DNA of 8,532 nt from Cyanobacteria bacterium HKST-UBA02 (GTDB lineage Bacteria; Cyanobacteriota; Vampirovibrionia; Obscuribacterales; Obscuribacteraceae). Positions 1 to 6,353 of the stretch are shown piece by piece; position 1 is the first letter of the stretch; each line of letters begins with the position of its first letter. The notes under the pieces were generated by a model, which saw nothing but the letters and a program-made list of their open reading frames with translations, was not told the DNA's origin and made no database searches. The translations under genes and the position numbers were made by a program. The stretch is taken from NCBI GenBank assembly GCA_020431945.1, contig JAGQHH010000091.1:1-8532 (forward strand), given 5' to 3'.

Positions 1-19
1 GAGAACACTGGGGAAACTC

Positions 20-34
20 CTGAATCGAATTCAG
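20..34. other. Short perfect hairpin at the rhomboid stop codon
   Basis: CTGAAT, a three-base loop (CGA) and ATTCAG form a perfect 6-bp inverted repeat that covers the rhomboid stop codon. Read on the minus strand it is not followed by a clear T-run, so it is at best a weak terminator or a 3'-end stabilising hairpin. It could also be chance. Confidence 0.25.
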
Positions 35-774
35 TCTTCTGTCTCGGTCTTTTTGTCCGCGAAAATCGTCACCGCCACAAGACCGGCAGCGAAGCCCCCG
101 ATATGGGCTGCATAGGCCACACCTCCGCTTGCCTCTTCGGCACCGAAGACCCCGAACCCGGCAGCGATCTGAAAGAAGATCCAGATACCCAGAGCAACAT
201 AGGCTGGGACATTGGTGATCATTCGCATCATGATCACCTTTACCTGCCGGTTGGGGAAGAGAAACACATAGCCGCCCAGCACGCCGGATATGGCACCGGA
301 GGCTCCCAGGGAAGGCACGAAGAGATTGCCGCCGGTGAATTCGGTGGTGTAGACCTGGCTGAGACCGGCAAATATCCCGCAGATCATATAGAAGGCGAAG
401 AACTTGAAATGACCCATGACGTTCTCGAGGTTGTCGCCGAATACATGCAGAAAAACCATGTTCCCGAAGATATGGGCGAAGCCCCCGTGCATGAACATCG
501 AAGTGATCAGGGTCAGATAGACCGGGATCGGAGTCGGCTGCAGGTCGATAGTTCCCTGCCTGACACCGGTGACCGGATTATAGATAGCCACTGCCTTGTC
601 TACGTCGATCCCTTTGAGGATCTCCTCCGGCACCGCCGAGAAGGCATAGGTGAAATGGTCGTTGCTCCCCATTCCCTGGAAAATCACGAAAACAAGGACA
701 TTGGCAATGATCAGCGCATAGGTGACCCAGGGAAAGATCGTAATATCGCTGTTGTCGTCGCCTATCGGAAACAC
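31..774 (-). CDS. Rhomboid family intramembrane serine protease
   Basis: This 247-residue polytopic inner-membrane protein should cleave transmembrane segments of client proteins within the bilayer. The rhomboid hallmarks are visible: the first TM segment at about residues 17-33; the L1/TM2 motif HGGFAHIFGN at 96-105; the catalytic serine S159 in GASGAISG; and the catalytic histidine H224 in AAHIGGF, followed by a last hydrophobic segment. These make the Ser-His dyad complete. The loop between TM1 and TM2 is long (about residues 34-85) and the C-terminal tail is short and charged, as in many bacterial rhomboids. The start is a GTG with a strong Shine-Dalgarno sequence (GGAGGT, plus-strand 784-789) nine bases upstream; the ATG further upstream runs into a stop. 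The gene is monocistronic here and divergent from the next gene. Its substrate cannot be told from the sequence. I am very sure of the family. Confidence 0.95.
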   Translation of the reverse strand: MFPIGDDNSDITIFPWVTYALIIANVLVFVIFQGMGSNDHFTYAFSAVPEEILKGIDVDKAVAIYNPVTGVRQGTIDLQPTPIPVYLTLITSMFMHGGFAHIFGNMVFLHVFGDNLENVMGHFKFFAFYMICGIFAGLSQVYTTEFTGGNLFVPSLGASGAISGVLGGYVFLFPNRQVKVIMMRMITNVPAYVALGIWIFFQIAAGFGVFGAEEASGGVAYAAHIGGFAAGLVAVTIFADKKTETED

Positions 775-860
775 GCTATAGCCACCTCCGGCAATTCATG
801 AGACAAGGATACCAAAAGGTCACGATTTTTCGATAACCTCCTCCTTGTCCTTTCGACCTG

Positions 861-2030
861 GTGATAGCTTTGGGAATCGATGTTCCCCCGCGCGGCGCTG
901 CCGAAAAGCAGCCCGAGAATCAGACCGATCATTCTCTTTATGGAGACAACAGTCTCTACAAGAACGACCTGCGTGGTCTTCTAGATCCGCATGGAGTCAT
1001 GGATTTCAGTCCGAAAAAGAGCTCTTCCGAATCGGTACTGGGAAACATGATCAAAACCGGCATCAGCTGGCTGCCCTCCGCCGAGAGCCTTCTTGGTGGC
1101 GGCGAGAAACAGCCTGAAAGTCCTGATAAAAATCCCGAGAGCCAGACCACCGAAAAGCTCCTGGCGAGAATCCTCGATCCTTCGAGCCTGGCTATGCTCG
1201 ATAACATCAACTCATTGAAGATAAATCGCACCGGCAGGCCGAACGAGCTTTCGGTGGTGGGAGACCTGGCTTCTTCAGTGACCATGAAAGCCCCGGATGC
1301 AATCATCACCGGTCTCGGTCCCCTGGGCGGCGTGACCGCCCGACCCGGCAACACCACCCTGGATGATTTCAGCTTCAATCTCAGAACCGACCCCCGGGAT
1401 CCCGATGATGTCCGGCTCTATAACATGCAGGGCTTCAACGGCGGCGCCTCTCTGTACAGGCGCGGGCGCAACATCGGCTCCCGGGCAGGCAGCACCGAAT
1501 GGATGCATTTCGATGTGGAGAAAAACGGCTACGCCCATGTCGATGTCAAGTCGAGTTCGTCCAGGACAGCCTACGCTTTCGACTCGAACCACTTCAAAGG
1601 AGAAGGTCTTGCCGGAAAGATGGTTGGCGATCCCGAATTTCGCGAGAGCGCCCTGGCCACCCTCCATAAGTTCGAGAAGTCCGTCGAGAGCCTGGAGATC
1701 CGTAAAACAGGAGCGGGTCACCATCAGCTCACCCTCGATCCGGACATCGAAAGCCTGCCCCTGAACAAGCCGGTGAAGAGTATGCCCGGTTTCACAGCCA
1801 GCAATCTGTATTTCAAGAAAGAAGGCGCTATTAAAGCCGACATCGATACTACCGGTAGTGAGAAAAGCGTCAATTTCCAGGCAGGCGACCTGGAAATCGG
1901 ACTGGTCTCTCCCCTGGGCAATGAGTCTCGACTCTCGATCTCTTCCATCTTCACAACCAGAAGCAAAGACGGTAAAGAGTCCGTGAAAGTACGATTTTTC
2001 GGAATACCCGGCGAATTCGACCTGCCCTGA
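861..2030 (+). CDS. Hypothetical protein, 389 aa, no recognised domain
   Basis: I do not recognise this protein. It lacks a signal peptide and any convincing membrane segment, so it looks soluble. The N-terminal ~110 residues are polar and low in complexity, with two related stretches (EKQPENQ near residue 15, EKQPESPDKNPESQ near 82), suggesting a disordered region. From about residue 110 to the end it looks folded and rich in alternating beta-type patterns (for example STEWMHFDVEKNGYAHVDV at about 211-229, and a C-terminal stretch with ESVKVRFFGIPGEF). The frame is open throughout. The start is uncertain: GTG 861 has no good ribosome binding site; TTG 870 and ATG 999 (M47) are alternatives, and no in-frame start is possible upstream of the stop at 834. 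It lies divergent to the rhomboid gene and 65 bases upstream of the SgcJ-like gene, possibly with its own promoter. It could be a lineage-specific family. Confidence 0.72.
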   Translation: MIALGIDVPPRGAAEKQPENQTDHSLYGDNSLYKNDLRGLLDPHGVMDFSPKKSSSESVLGNMIKTGISWLPSAESLLGGGEKQPESPDKNPESQTTEKLLARILDPSSLAMLDNINSLKINRTGRPNELSVVGDLASSVTMKAPDAIITGLGPLGGVTARPGNTTLDDFSFNLRTDPRDPDDVRLYNMQGFNGGASLYRRGRNIGSRAGSTEWMHFDVEKNGYAHVDVKSSSSRTAYAFDSNHFKGEGLAGKMVGDPEFRESALATLHKFEKSVESLEIRKTGAGHHQLTLDPDIESLPLNKPVKSMPGFTASNLYFKKEGAIKADIDTTGSEKSVNFQAGDLEIGLVSPLGNESRLSISSIFTTRSKDGKESVKVRFFGIPGEFDLP

Positions 2031-2051
2031 GCAGAGATGGCAATTCGGACT

Positions 2052-2060
2052 TGATACAAT
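2052..2060 (+). promoter_or_regulatory. Candidate extended -10 promoter for the SgcJ-like/Gly-rich unit
   Basis: TGATACAAT matches the extended -10 pattern TG-N-TATAAT with one mismatch in the hexamer. It lies in the 65-base gap after the preceding stop codon. No good -35 box is visible at the usual distance, which is compatible with an extended -10 promoter. Transcription would start near 2067 and give a leader of about 30 bases containing the GGGAG ribosome binding site at 2081-2085. This rests on a motif match only. Confidence 0.3.
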
Positions 2061-2095
2061 TTCGGAGTTCGACACGCTCCGGGAGAAGTTTTCAA

Positions 2096-2986
2096 GTGAA
2101 ACTGTTCAGACTGGTATCGTATTCGATGCCCATCGCCATGGCTGCCGGCCTGGCGCTATTTTGCCCGGCGGCAATCGCCGGGGACGATGCGAAAGCCGTT
2201 GTCGAGAAGCTCGCCGACAAATACGAGGCAGCCTTCAAGAAGGGAGACGCTGCAGCCGTCGCCTCCCTCTGGTCCGAGGACGGTACTTTCGTCAGCACTG
2301 ACGGTCGCGAGGTCAGCGGCAGGAAGGACATCGAGAAGATGTACTCGGAATTTTTCAAAGACTTCGGAGCGTTCGACATCGATGTGGTAGTGGAATCAGC
2401 GAAGCCCCTGGGCGAGTCGGCTATCCTCGAGAAGGGCTCGGTACAGGCTACCGACGACAGTGGCGAGCGAATCCGCTCCACCGAATATTCGGTTATTCAT
2501 GTGAAAGACGGTGACGGCTGGAAAATTGCCAGCGCCATCGAGCGCTCCGTCACCCCGGAGCCTCTCACCCTCAAAGCCATCGCCTGGCTGGCGGGCAACT
2601 GGCACGCCTGCGGTGCCAGGGGCGAAATCACCTTGAAAAACAACTGGCAGGGAAAAAATTTCCTGGTCGGCACTTTTACGCTGAAAGGCAAAGACGGACT
2701 GGACCGCACCGACACCCAGGTGATCGGCGTCGATCCTTATACAGGCACCCTGCGCTCCTGGATCTTCGATAGTGACGGCGGCGTCGGCACCGGCGATTGG
2801 TGCCGGGACGGCAAAGGCTTCGTGATCGATGTCAAAAGAGTAACGGAGGAGGGACTGCGGTCCACCTGTCGCGACTATCTTCGCCGCCAGGATGACGGCT
2901 CCTTCACCTGGAAATCCACCGAGATCGACGTGGATGGCGAGCTCCTCCCGGACACCGAAGAAATCAAAGTAGAGAAAGCAGAATAG
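2096..2986 (+). CDS. Secreted SgcJ/EcaC-family (SnoaL/NTF2-like) protein with a C-terminal beta domain
   Basis: This is a 296-residue exported protein with two domains. The GTG start at 2096 is chosen because GGGAGA lies about nine bases upstream and translation then opens with a typical Sec signal peptide (MKLFRLV, a hydrophobic core, cleavage after AIA at residue 28). A TTG at 2051 would bury that signal. Residues about 31-150 match the SgcJ/EcaC, DUF4440-like cone fold: a long first helix, then AAFKKGDAAAVASLWSEDG, GRKDIEKMY, and a strand ending HVKDGDGWKIASAIE. Residues about 157-294 form the companion domain often fused to it (WLAGNWHA, VIGVDPYTGTLRSWIFDSDGG, TWKSTEIDVDGELLPD), resembling DUF1579-like beta barrels. 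Members are called 'oxidoreductase' by name only; no catalytic activity is demonstrable here, and binding of a small ligand is as likely. Three cysteines remain in the mature part (172, 236, 258). The Gly-rich gene follows after 14 bases, so the two are probably co-transcribed. Confidence 0.85.
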   Translation: MKLFRLVSYSMPIAMAAGLALFCPAAIAGDDAKAVVEKLADKYEAAFKKGDAAAVASLWSEDGTFVSTDGREVSGRKDIEKMYSEFFKDFGAFDIDVVVESAKPLGESAILEKGSVQATDDSGERIRSTEYSVIHVKDGDGWKIASAIERSVTPEPLTLKAIAWLAGNWHACGARGEITLKNNWQGKNFLVGTFTLKGKDGLDRTDTQVIGVDPYTGTLRSWIFDSDGGVGTGDWCRDGKGFVIDVKRVTEEGLRSTCRDYLRRQDDGSFTWKSTEIDVDGELLPDTEEIKVEKAE

Positions 2987-3000
2987 AGAAGGAATTTTCA

Positions 3001-4185
3001 ATGTTCAATAAAGCGATACCACTAGCAATGTCACTGCTTCTGCTCTCTTCGGGTAGCGCCGCTCTGGCAAGAGGGTTCGGCGGCGGCGGTTTTGGTGGAG
3101 GTCACTTCGGTGGAGGGGGCTTCGGTGGTCGAGGATTCGGCGGTGGCGGCTTCGGTGGCGGCGGTCATTTTGGTGGCGGCGGCTTCGGTGGCGGTGGCGG
3201 TCACTTTGGTGGTGGCGGCAATTTCGGTGGCGGCGGTCACTTCAATGGTGGCGGCGGCAATTTCGGTGGCGGCGGTCATTTCAATGGTGGTGGCGGTCGC
3301 TTTAATGGCGGCGGCGGCAATTTCAATCGGGGTAATTTTTCCGGCAATCGGGGCAACTGGGGATTCAGCCGGATCTCGGGCAATAACATAAACGCCGGTC
3401 ACAACATCCACAATTTCTCTCCCACCTATATGAACAACCATGGCACCATGGTTCGCAACAACTTCTACGGCGGTGGATACTGGGGACACGGCTACTGGGG
3501 AGCCCATGGTTTCTGGGGCGCTCCCGGAGGCTGGTATTGCCCGGGATGGGGCTGGGGAATGCCCTGGATGATCACGAGCTGGGCGACCATGGCGGGGATG
3601 CTGGCCCTGGATGCCACCATGATGCCGCGGTACTATGGCTATGGTCAGAATGTCACCTATAACAACAACCAGGTCTATTACAACGGCCAGCCCTATGCCA
3701 GCGCCAACGAGTATTACAATCAGGCGCAGAATCTCGCCCAGTCCGGTAATGCCGGCAAGCCCCGCAAGAAGGACAAATGGGAGCCTCTGGGCGTTTTCTC
3801 GCTGGTCCAGGGAGATCAGAAGAACTCCACCATGCTCTTCCAGATCGCCATCGATCCCAAAGGCAATATCGCCGGCAACTACTTCGATATGCTCACAGAG
3901 CAGACTCAGCAGATCAAAGGCAAGCTCGACAAGAAAGACCAGCGGGTGGCATGGATCATCGGGGACAATAAGAAAGTCGTCTATGACACCGGCCTCGGCA
4001 ACCTGATGAAGGATCAAGCACCGATTCTGGTGCACTTCGACAAAGACAGGACAGAGCAGTGGCTACTGGTCAGAATCAAAAATGACGAAGCCGCTCAAAA
4101 TACCGGTCAGGCCTCGAATGTCACCCCGGGAACCGGTGATCAAACCGGCTCAGACAGCGCCGAAAGCAGCGACAGCGAGATCTGA
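3001..4185 (+). CDS. Exported Gly-rich protein with conserved C-terminal domain
   Basis: This is a 394-residue exported surface or periplasmic protein of unknown function. It has four parts. Residues 1-24 are a Sec signal peptide ending in ALA. Residues 25-115 are a Gly-rich repeat region built of GGGGHF/GGGGNF/FGG units. Residues about 156-240 are rich in Gly, Trp, Tyr and Asn (GYWGHGYWGAHGFWG, then NQVYYNGQPYASANEYYNQAQ), with a hydrophobic stretch at about 188-208. Residues about 258-360 form a compact domain (WEPLGVFSLVQ, MLFQIAIDPKGNIAGNYFD, DQRVAWIIGDNKKVVYDTG, APILVHFDKDRTEQWLLVR). I recall the same C-terminal module in exported Gly-rich proteins of planctomycetes, some annotated 'mu-protocadherin' because of composition; that name should not be taken as function. 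The tail after 360 is acidic and disordered. The ATG is preceded by GAAGGA at a good distance. It follows the SgcJ-like gene by 14 bases and converges on the lipoprotein gene with only three bases between the stops. Confidence 0.85.
   Translation: MFNKAIPLAMSLLLLSSGSAALARGFGGGGFGGGHFGGGGFGGRGFGGGGFGGGGHFGGGGFGGGGGHFGGGGNFGGGGHFNGGGGNFGGGGHFNGGGGRFNGGGGNFNRGNFSGNRGNWGFSRISGNNINAGHNIHNFSPTYMNNHGTMVRNNFYGGGYWGHGYWGAHGFWGAPGGWYCPGWGWGMPWMITSWATMAGMLALDATMMPRYYGYGQNVTYNNNQVYYNGQPYASANEYYNQAQNLAQSGNAGKPRKKDKWEPLGVFSLVQGDQKNSTMLFQIAIDPKGNIAGNYFDMLTEQTQQIKGKLDKKDQRVAWIIGDNKKVVYDTGLGNLMKDQAPILVHFDKDRTEQWLLVRIKNDEAAQNTGQASNVTPGTGDQTGSDSAESSDSEI
3073..3348 (+). repeat. Gly-codon repeat tract with a 39-base tandem period
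   Basis: This GGN-rich tract encodes the Gly-rich region (residues 25-116) of the exported protein. Most of it is degenerate, but 3226-3264 and 3265-3303 are adjacent 39-base units encoding GGGGHFNGGGGNF and GGGGHFNGGGGRF, differing mainly at third positions. They probably arose by tandem duplication. Because the period is a multiple of three, gain or loss of a unit would keep the reading frame. Confidence 0.8.
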
Positions 4186-4188
4186 GAA

Positions 4189-5319
4189 TTACTTTTTCCC
4201 GAAGGCCCAGATCCGGCATTTGATGAAATAGGTCTCGGCACTGTCCTCATTAGCAGCCCATGGCTCGTAGACCATTCGCGAGCCGATTTTCTCGAACAGC
4301 TCCCTGGCTTTCGGCTGATCGCTGGCGGCCACAGCCAGACGGCAATAAGCATTGAGAATGTCGGGATTGTCAGGATAGCGGGAAAGGAGCTGATCGAACC
4401 CCCGGGAGGTTCTCTCCCAGGAAGCATTGCTCTCTCTGAAGATGGTGTTGTTCTTGTAGAGCACCCGGGCCCGGTTCACATACCAGACAATCCGGGCGTA
4501 GAGCACATCGCCGTCTTCGCCTCCCAGCCTGTCTGCGACCTTCTCCGCATAACGCTCCCAGTCGCCTTCCTTTCCGTACCAGCGGGGCTGAAGGTGATAA
4601 ACACGGTCGAAATAGATCTCGTTGTAAGAAGGGAAGGTCTTCTCGCCTTCGTCCATGGTCTTTTCGTACTCAGCCGGCTCCCAGCCCTGGCCCAGAGCTA
4701 CTGTGCTGGCAGCGGCATACCAGCGCGGATTCTCGAGACGTTTTGCCCGGCCCTTCTCGAGCCATTCTTTCGACTTCTCGAGACGATTTTTGAAAACTCT
4801 CCAGGCATCTTTCTCGACTTCGCTCCCCCAGCCACCGCCCCGGGCGAACCAGGCATAGCCCGTATAGGCCTCCGACACCGCCACCGGTGCGTAAATGGAA
4901 TCGGGATTGCTCTCAGCCCAGGCTTCGAGTAGCGCTATACGCTCTTTGTATGACTTGTCGTCCTCTTTGTCCAGGTGCCCGATATCATAGCCGAAGGAAT
5001 CGAGCTGCCAGACCCCGGAGGTGTATTGATCCGCCGACTTTATCAGCTTGCCGACCATCTCCTCGAGACCTTTGAAATCTTTCTTCTCGAGAAGCCCTCT
5101 GAGGTCCTTTCCGATAGCCCAGGCTTTCTCCCAGCGCTCGGCATTCTGCTTCACCGGCTTGGGTAGCCCGGTCGTATCGACAGGAGGAGATGACCTGGTA
5201 GAAGATTCGATTGCGCCCTGGAATGGGCTCCGGGTAATGAATTTCATGACGTCTTCCGAACACCCGGTCAGAAGAACCGGCAATAGTACCAGCAAACTCG
5301 CCTTTTTCTTATTGTTCAC
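4189..5319 (-). CDS. DUF4034-like, TPR-type helical lipoprotein
   Basis: This 376-residue lipoprotein is anchored in a membrane and of unknown function. The GTG at 5319 is chosen because GGAGGAG lies six bases upstream and the protein then begins with a textbook lipoprotein signal (MNNKKKASLLVLLPVLLTGC, modified Cys20). A longer ORF starting at 5352 has ten or so extra polar residues before the signal. After a Pro/Ser/Thr-rich linker (about 35-58) the rest is helical and Trp/Tyr-rich, with helix-turn-helix patterns of the TPR/Sel1 kind: LEKKDFKGLEEMVGKL, the segment around LEAWAESNPDSIYAPVAVSEAY, LQPRWYGKEGDWERYAEKVADR, and FDQLLSRYPDNPDILNAYCRLA. The 'PRWYG...GDW...FA/YA' pattern is what I associate with DUF4034. 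Residue +2 after the Cys is Ser, so outer-membrane sorting is likely if the cell has an outer membrane. The start overlaps the end of the HAD gene by 11 bases, implying translational coupling. Confidence 0.8.
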   Translation of the reverse strand: MNNKKKASLLVLLPVLLTGCSEDVMKFITRSPFQGAIESSTRSSPPVDTTGLPKPVKQNAERWEKAWAIGKDLRGLLEKKDFKGLEEMVGKLIKSADQYTSGVWQLDSFGYDIGHLDKEDDKSYKERIALLEAWAESNPDSIYAPVAVSEAYTGYAWFARGGGWGSEVEKDAWRVFKNRLEKSKEWLEKGRAKRLENPRWYAAASTVALGQGWEPAEYEKTMDEGEKTFPSYNEIYFDRVYHLQPRWYGKEGDWERYAEKVADRLGGEDGDVLYARIVWYVNRARVLYKNNTIFRESNASWERTSRGFDQLLSRYPDNPDILNAYCRLAVAASDQPKARELFEKIGSRMVYEPWAANEDSAETYFIKCRIWAFGKK

Positions 5320-6334
5320 CGGCATCTCCTCCGAACACTTCCAGCCAGTCACGTTTCATGTCCACCACTATAAAGCCCCGTTCCCCGGCCTCTGTCAGGG
5401 CACGATCGAGCTTGCCCACTGGCGAATCGCGATCGTAGGCATATTCTCTCTCTCCATCGGTATGGTGGACCAGGAGGCAGAGATGCTTTTGCTTTCCGGC
5501 AGCTGTCCATTTGAGCATCTCGAAATCACCGTCCGAATTGCCGAAGGCCAGGATCGGCCGGCGCCCGATCACCGACTGTATGCCCACGGGCTTCCCGGCA
5601 CCGTCATTGAGAAAAGCGATATCGCTCTTCTTCACGATCTCGGGAACCCCGTCTTTCTCCCGATACTTCAGATGGCTGCTGCTTCCCACCACTTTCTCCG
5701 GGGCGATGCCATAGACACGCTGGGCGAAAACCCGCATGAAATCACGACCGCCACCGGATACTATATAAGTCTTGAAAGCTTTGCTTTCAAGATAAGATAG
5801 AAGCTCGAGCATGGGCTTGTAAGTACAGTCCGTATAGAGCCGGGAAAAGCGCGGATGCCTGGCGCTTCTTATCCAGCGGTCCACATCCGTGTCATAGTCG
5901 CTCAAACTGCTTTCGCTCCGGCTCAGACCGATCAGGTGCAGGATCCCCTTCGCCCCGGAACTCGCCAGGGTTTTGAAATCACCATCCAGGGCGGCCTTGA
6001 CCAGGCTGTCCTCTTTCAATCCGGGCTTCTTTTCAGCAGCCTCCCGGAGCTGGTCACGGCAGAAGACGAATTGCGGATAGACCGGCTTCTCGCACCAGAG
6101 TGTGCCGTCATTATCGAAGACTGCTATGCGCTCCTCCTCCGGCACGAAAGCCGGGTTGTCACGGTCGCAAACCGTCTCGACGAAATCGACGATGGTCTCT
6201 TTTATGGCGCCATTTCGCCAGGAGGTCAGGCTCCCTTGCGGGCTGTCTCCTTCCCTGGCAAAAGCGGGGCTGAAAAGGGTGATACAGAGCAAAGTGGCGA
6301 GAAAGGCGCCGATATTTACAATTTTGAGTCTCAT
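5309..6334 (-). CDS. Exported HAD-family hydrolase (haloacid dehalogenase-like phosphohydrolase)
   Basis: This 341-residue enzyme of the HAD superfamily, probably a phosphomonoesterase, should act outside the cytoplasm. Starting at ATG 6334 it opens with a Sec signal (MRLKIVNIGAFLATLLCITL..., cleavage after AFA at 26). A TTG 57 bases upstream would place 19 residues before the signal and is unlikely. All four HAD motifs are present: motif I FDNDGT with nucleophile D74 and acid/base D76; motif II S193 in IVSGGG; motif III K248 in AGKPVGI; and motif IV GNSDGD with D268 and D270 for Mg2+. A helical cap lies between motifs I and II. The stretches LLVHHTDGEREYAYDR and VVDMKRDW are typical of this subfamily, usually annotated only as 'haloacid dehalogenase-like hydrolase'; the substrate is unknown. 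No Shine-Dalgarno sequence precedes the ATG, and a promoter-like element nearby would give an almost leaderless mRNA. The lipoprotein gene overlaps its 3' end. Confidence 0.92.
   Translation of the reverse strand: MRLKIVNIGAFLATLLCITLFSPAFAREGDSPQGSLTSWRNGAIKETIVDFVETVCDRDNPAFVPEEERIAVFDNDGTLWCEKPVYPQFVFCRDQLREAAEKKPGLKEDSLVKAALDGDFKTLASSGAKGILHLIGLSRSESSLSDYDTDVDRWIRSARHPRFSRLYTDCTYKPMLELLSYLESKAFKTYIVSGGGRDFMRVFAQRVYGIAPEKVVGSSSHLKYREKDGVPEIVKKSDIAFLNDGAGKPVGIQSVIGRRPILAFGNSDGDFEMLKWTAAGKQKHLCLLVHHTDGEREYAYDRDSPVGKLDRALTEAGERGFIVVDMKRDWLEVFGGDAGEQ
5771..5791. repeat. Perfect 9-bp inverted repeat inside the HAD gene
   Basis: CTTGAAAGC, three T residues, then GCTTTCAAG form a perfect stem-loop. 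It falls in the codons for LESKAFK just before HAD motif II. No T-run follows on either strand, so it is not a standard terminator. It may simply reflect coding constraint. Confidence 0.5.
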
Positions 6335-6353
6335 GGTAAGGAGGGAGTATAAC
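6324..6353 (+). promoter_or_regulatory. Candidate sigma70-type promoter for the kinase genes
   Basis: TTGAGT (6324-6329), an 18-base spacer and TATAAC (6348-6353) resemble a sigma70 promoter on the plus strand. The start of transcription would be near 6360, leaving a leader of under 20 bases before ATG 6377, which lacks a Shine-Dalgarno sequence. The -10 box overlaps the opposing -10 on the minus strand, and the -35 box lies inside the HAD signal-peptide codons. This rests on a motif match only. Confidence 0.35.

Noticed and set aside
103..801. Plus-strand open frame opposite the rhomboid gene
   Set aside because: It is rich in His, Asp and Glu and without a domain, while the minus strand encodes an unmistakable rhomboid protease.
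1275..2075. Minus-strand open frame of 266 codons opposite the 389-residue gene
   Set aside because: It has no domain or ribosome binding site and overlaps fully with a plus-strand frame of better composition. The plus-strand gene is itself unrecognised, so this choice is less certain than others.
2051..2095. Longer SgcJ-like form starting at TTG 2051
   Set aside because: The extra residues are Arg/Ser-rich and precede the signal peptide. GTG 2096 has a better ribosome binding site, and the TTG overlaps the candidate -10 box.
3226..3303. Regular repeats that could suggest a CRISPR array
   Set aside because: The units are contiguous without unique spacers and encode Gly-rich peptide in frame.
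3436..3453. AACCATGG/CCATGGTT inverted repeat with a two-base loop
   Set aside because: It is inside the Gly-rich gene, encodes ordinary residues (NHGTMV) and has no T-run or regulatory context. Chance is sufficient.
3031..4035. Long open frame of 334 codons on the minus strand opposite the Gly-rich gene
   Set aside because: It is the mirror of the Gly-codon repeat and yields a low-complexity Ala/Thr/Glu protein with no domain. The plus-strand frame has a signal peptide, a ribosome binding site and a recognisable C-terminal module.
5048..5800. Plus-strand open frame across the lipoprotein/HAD junction
   Set aside because: It is the complement of two well-supported genes and shows no domain.
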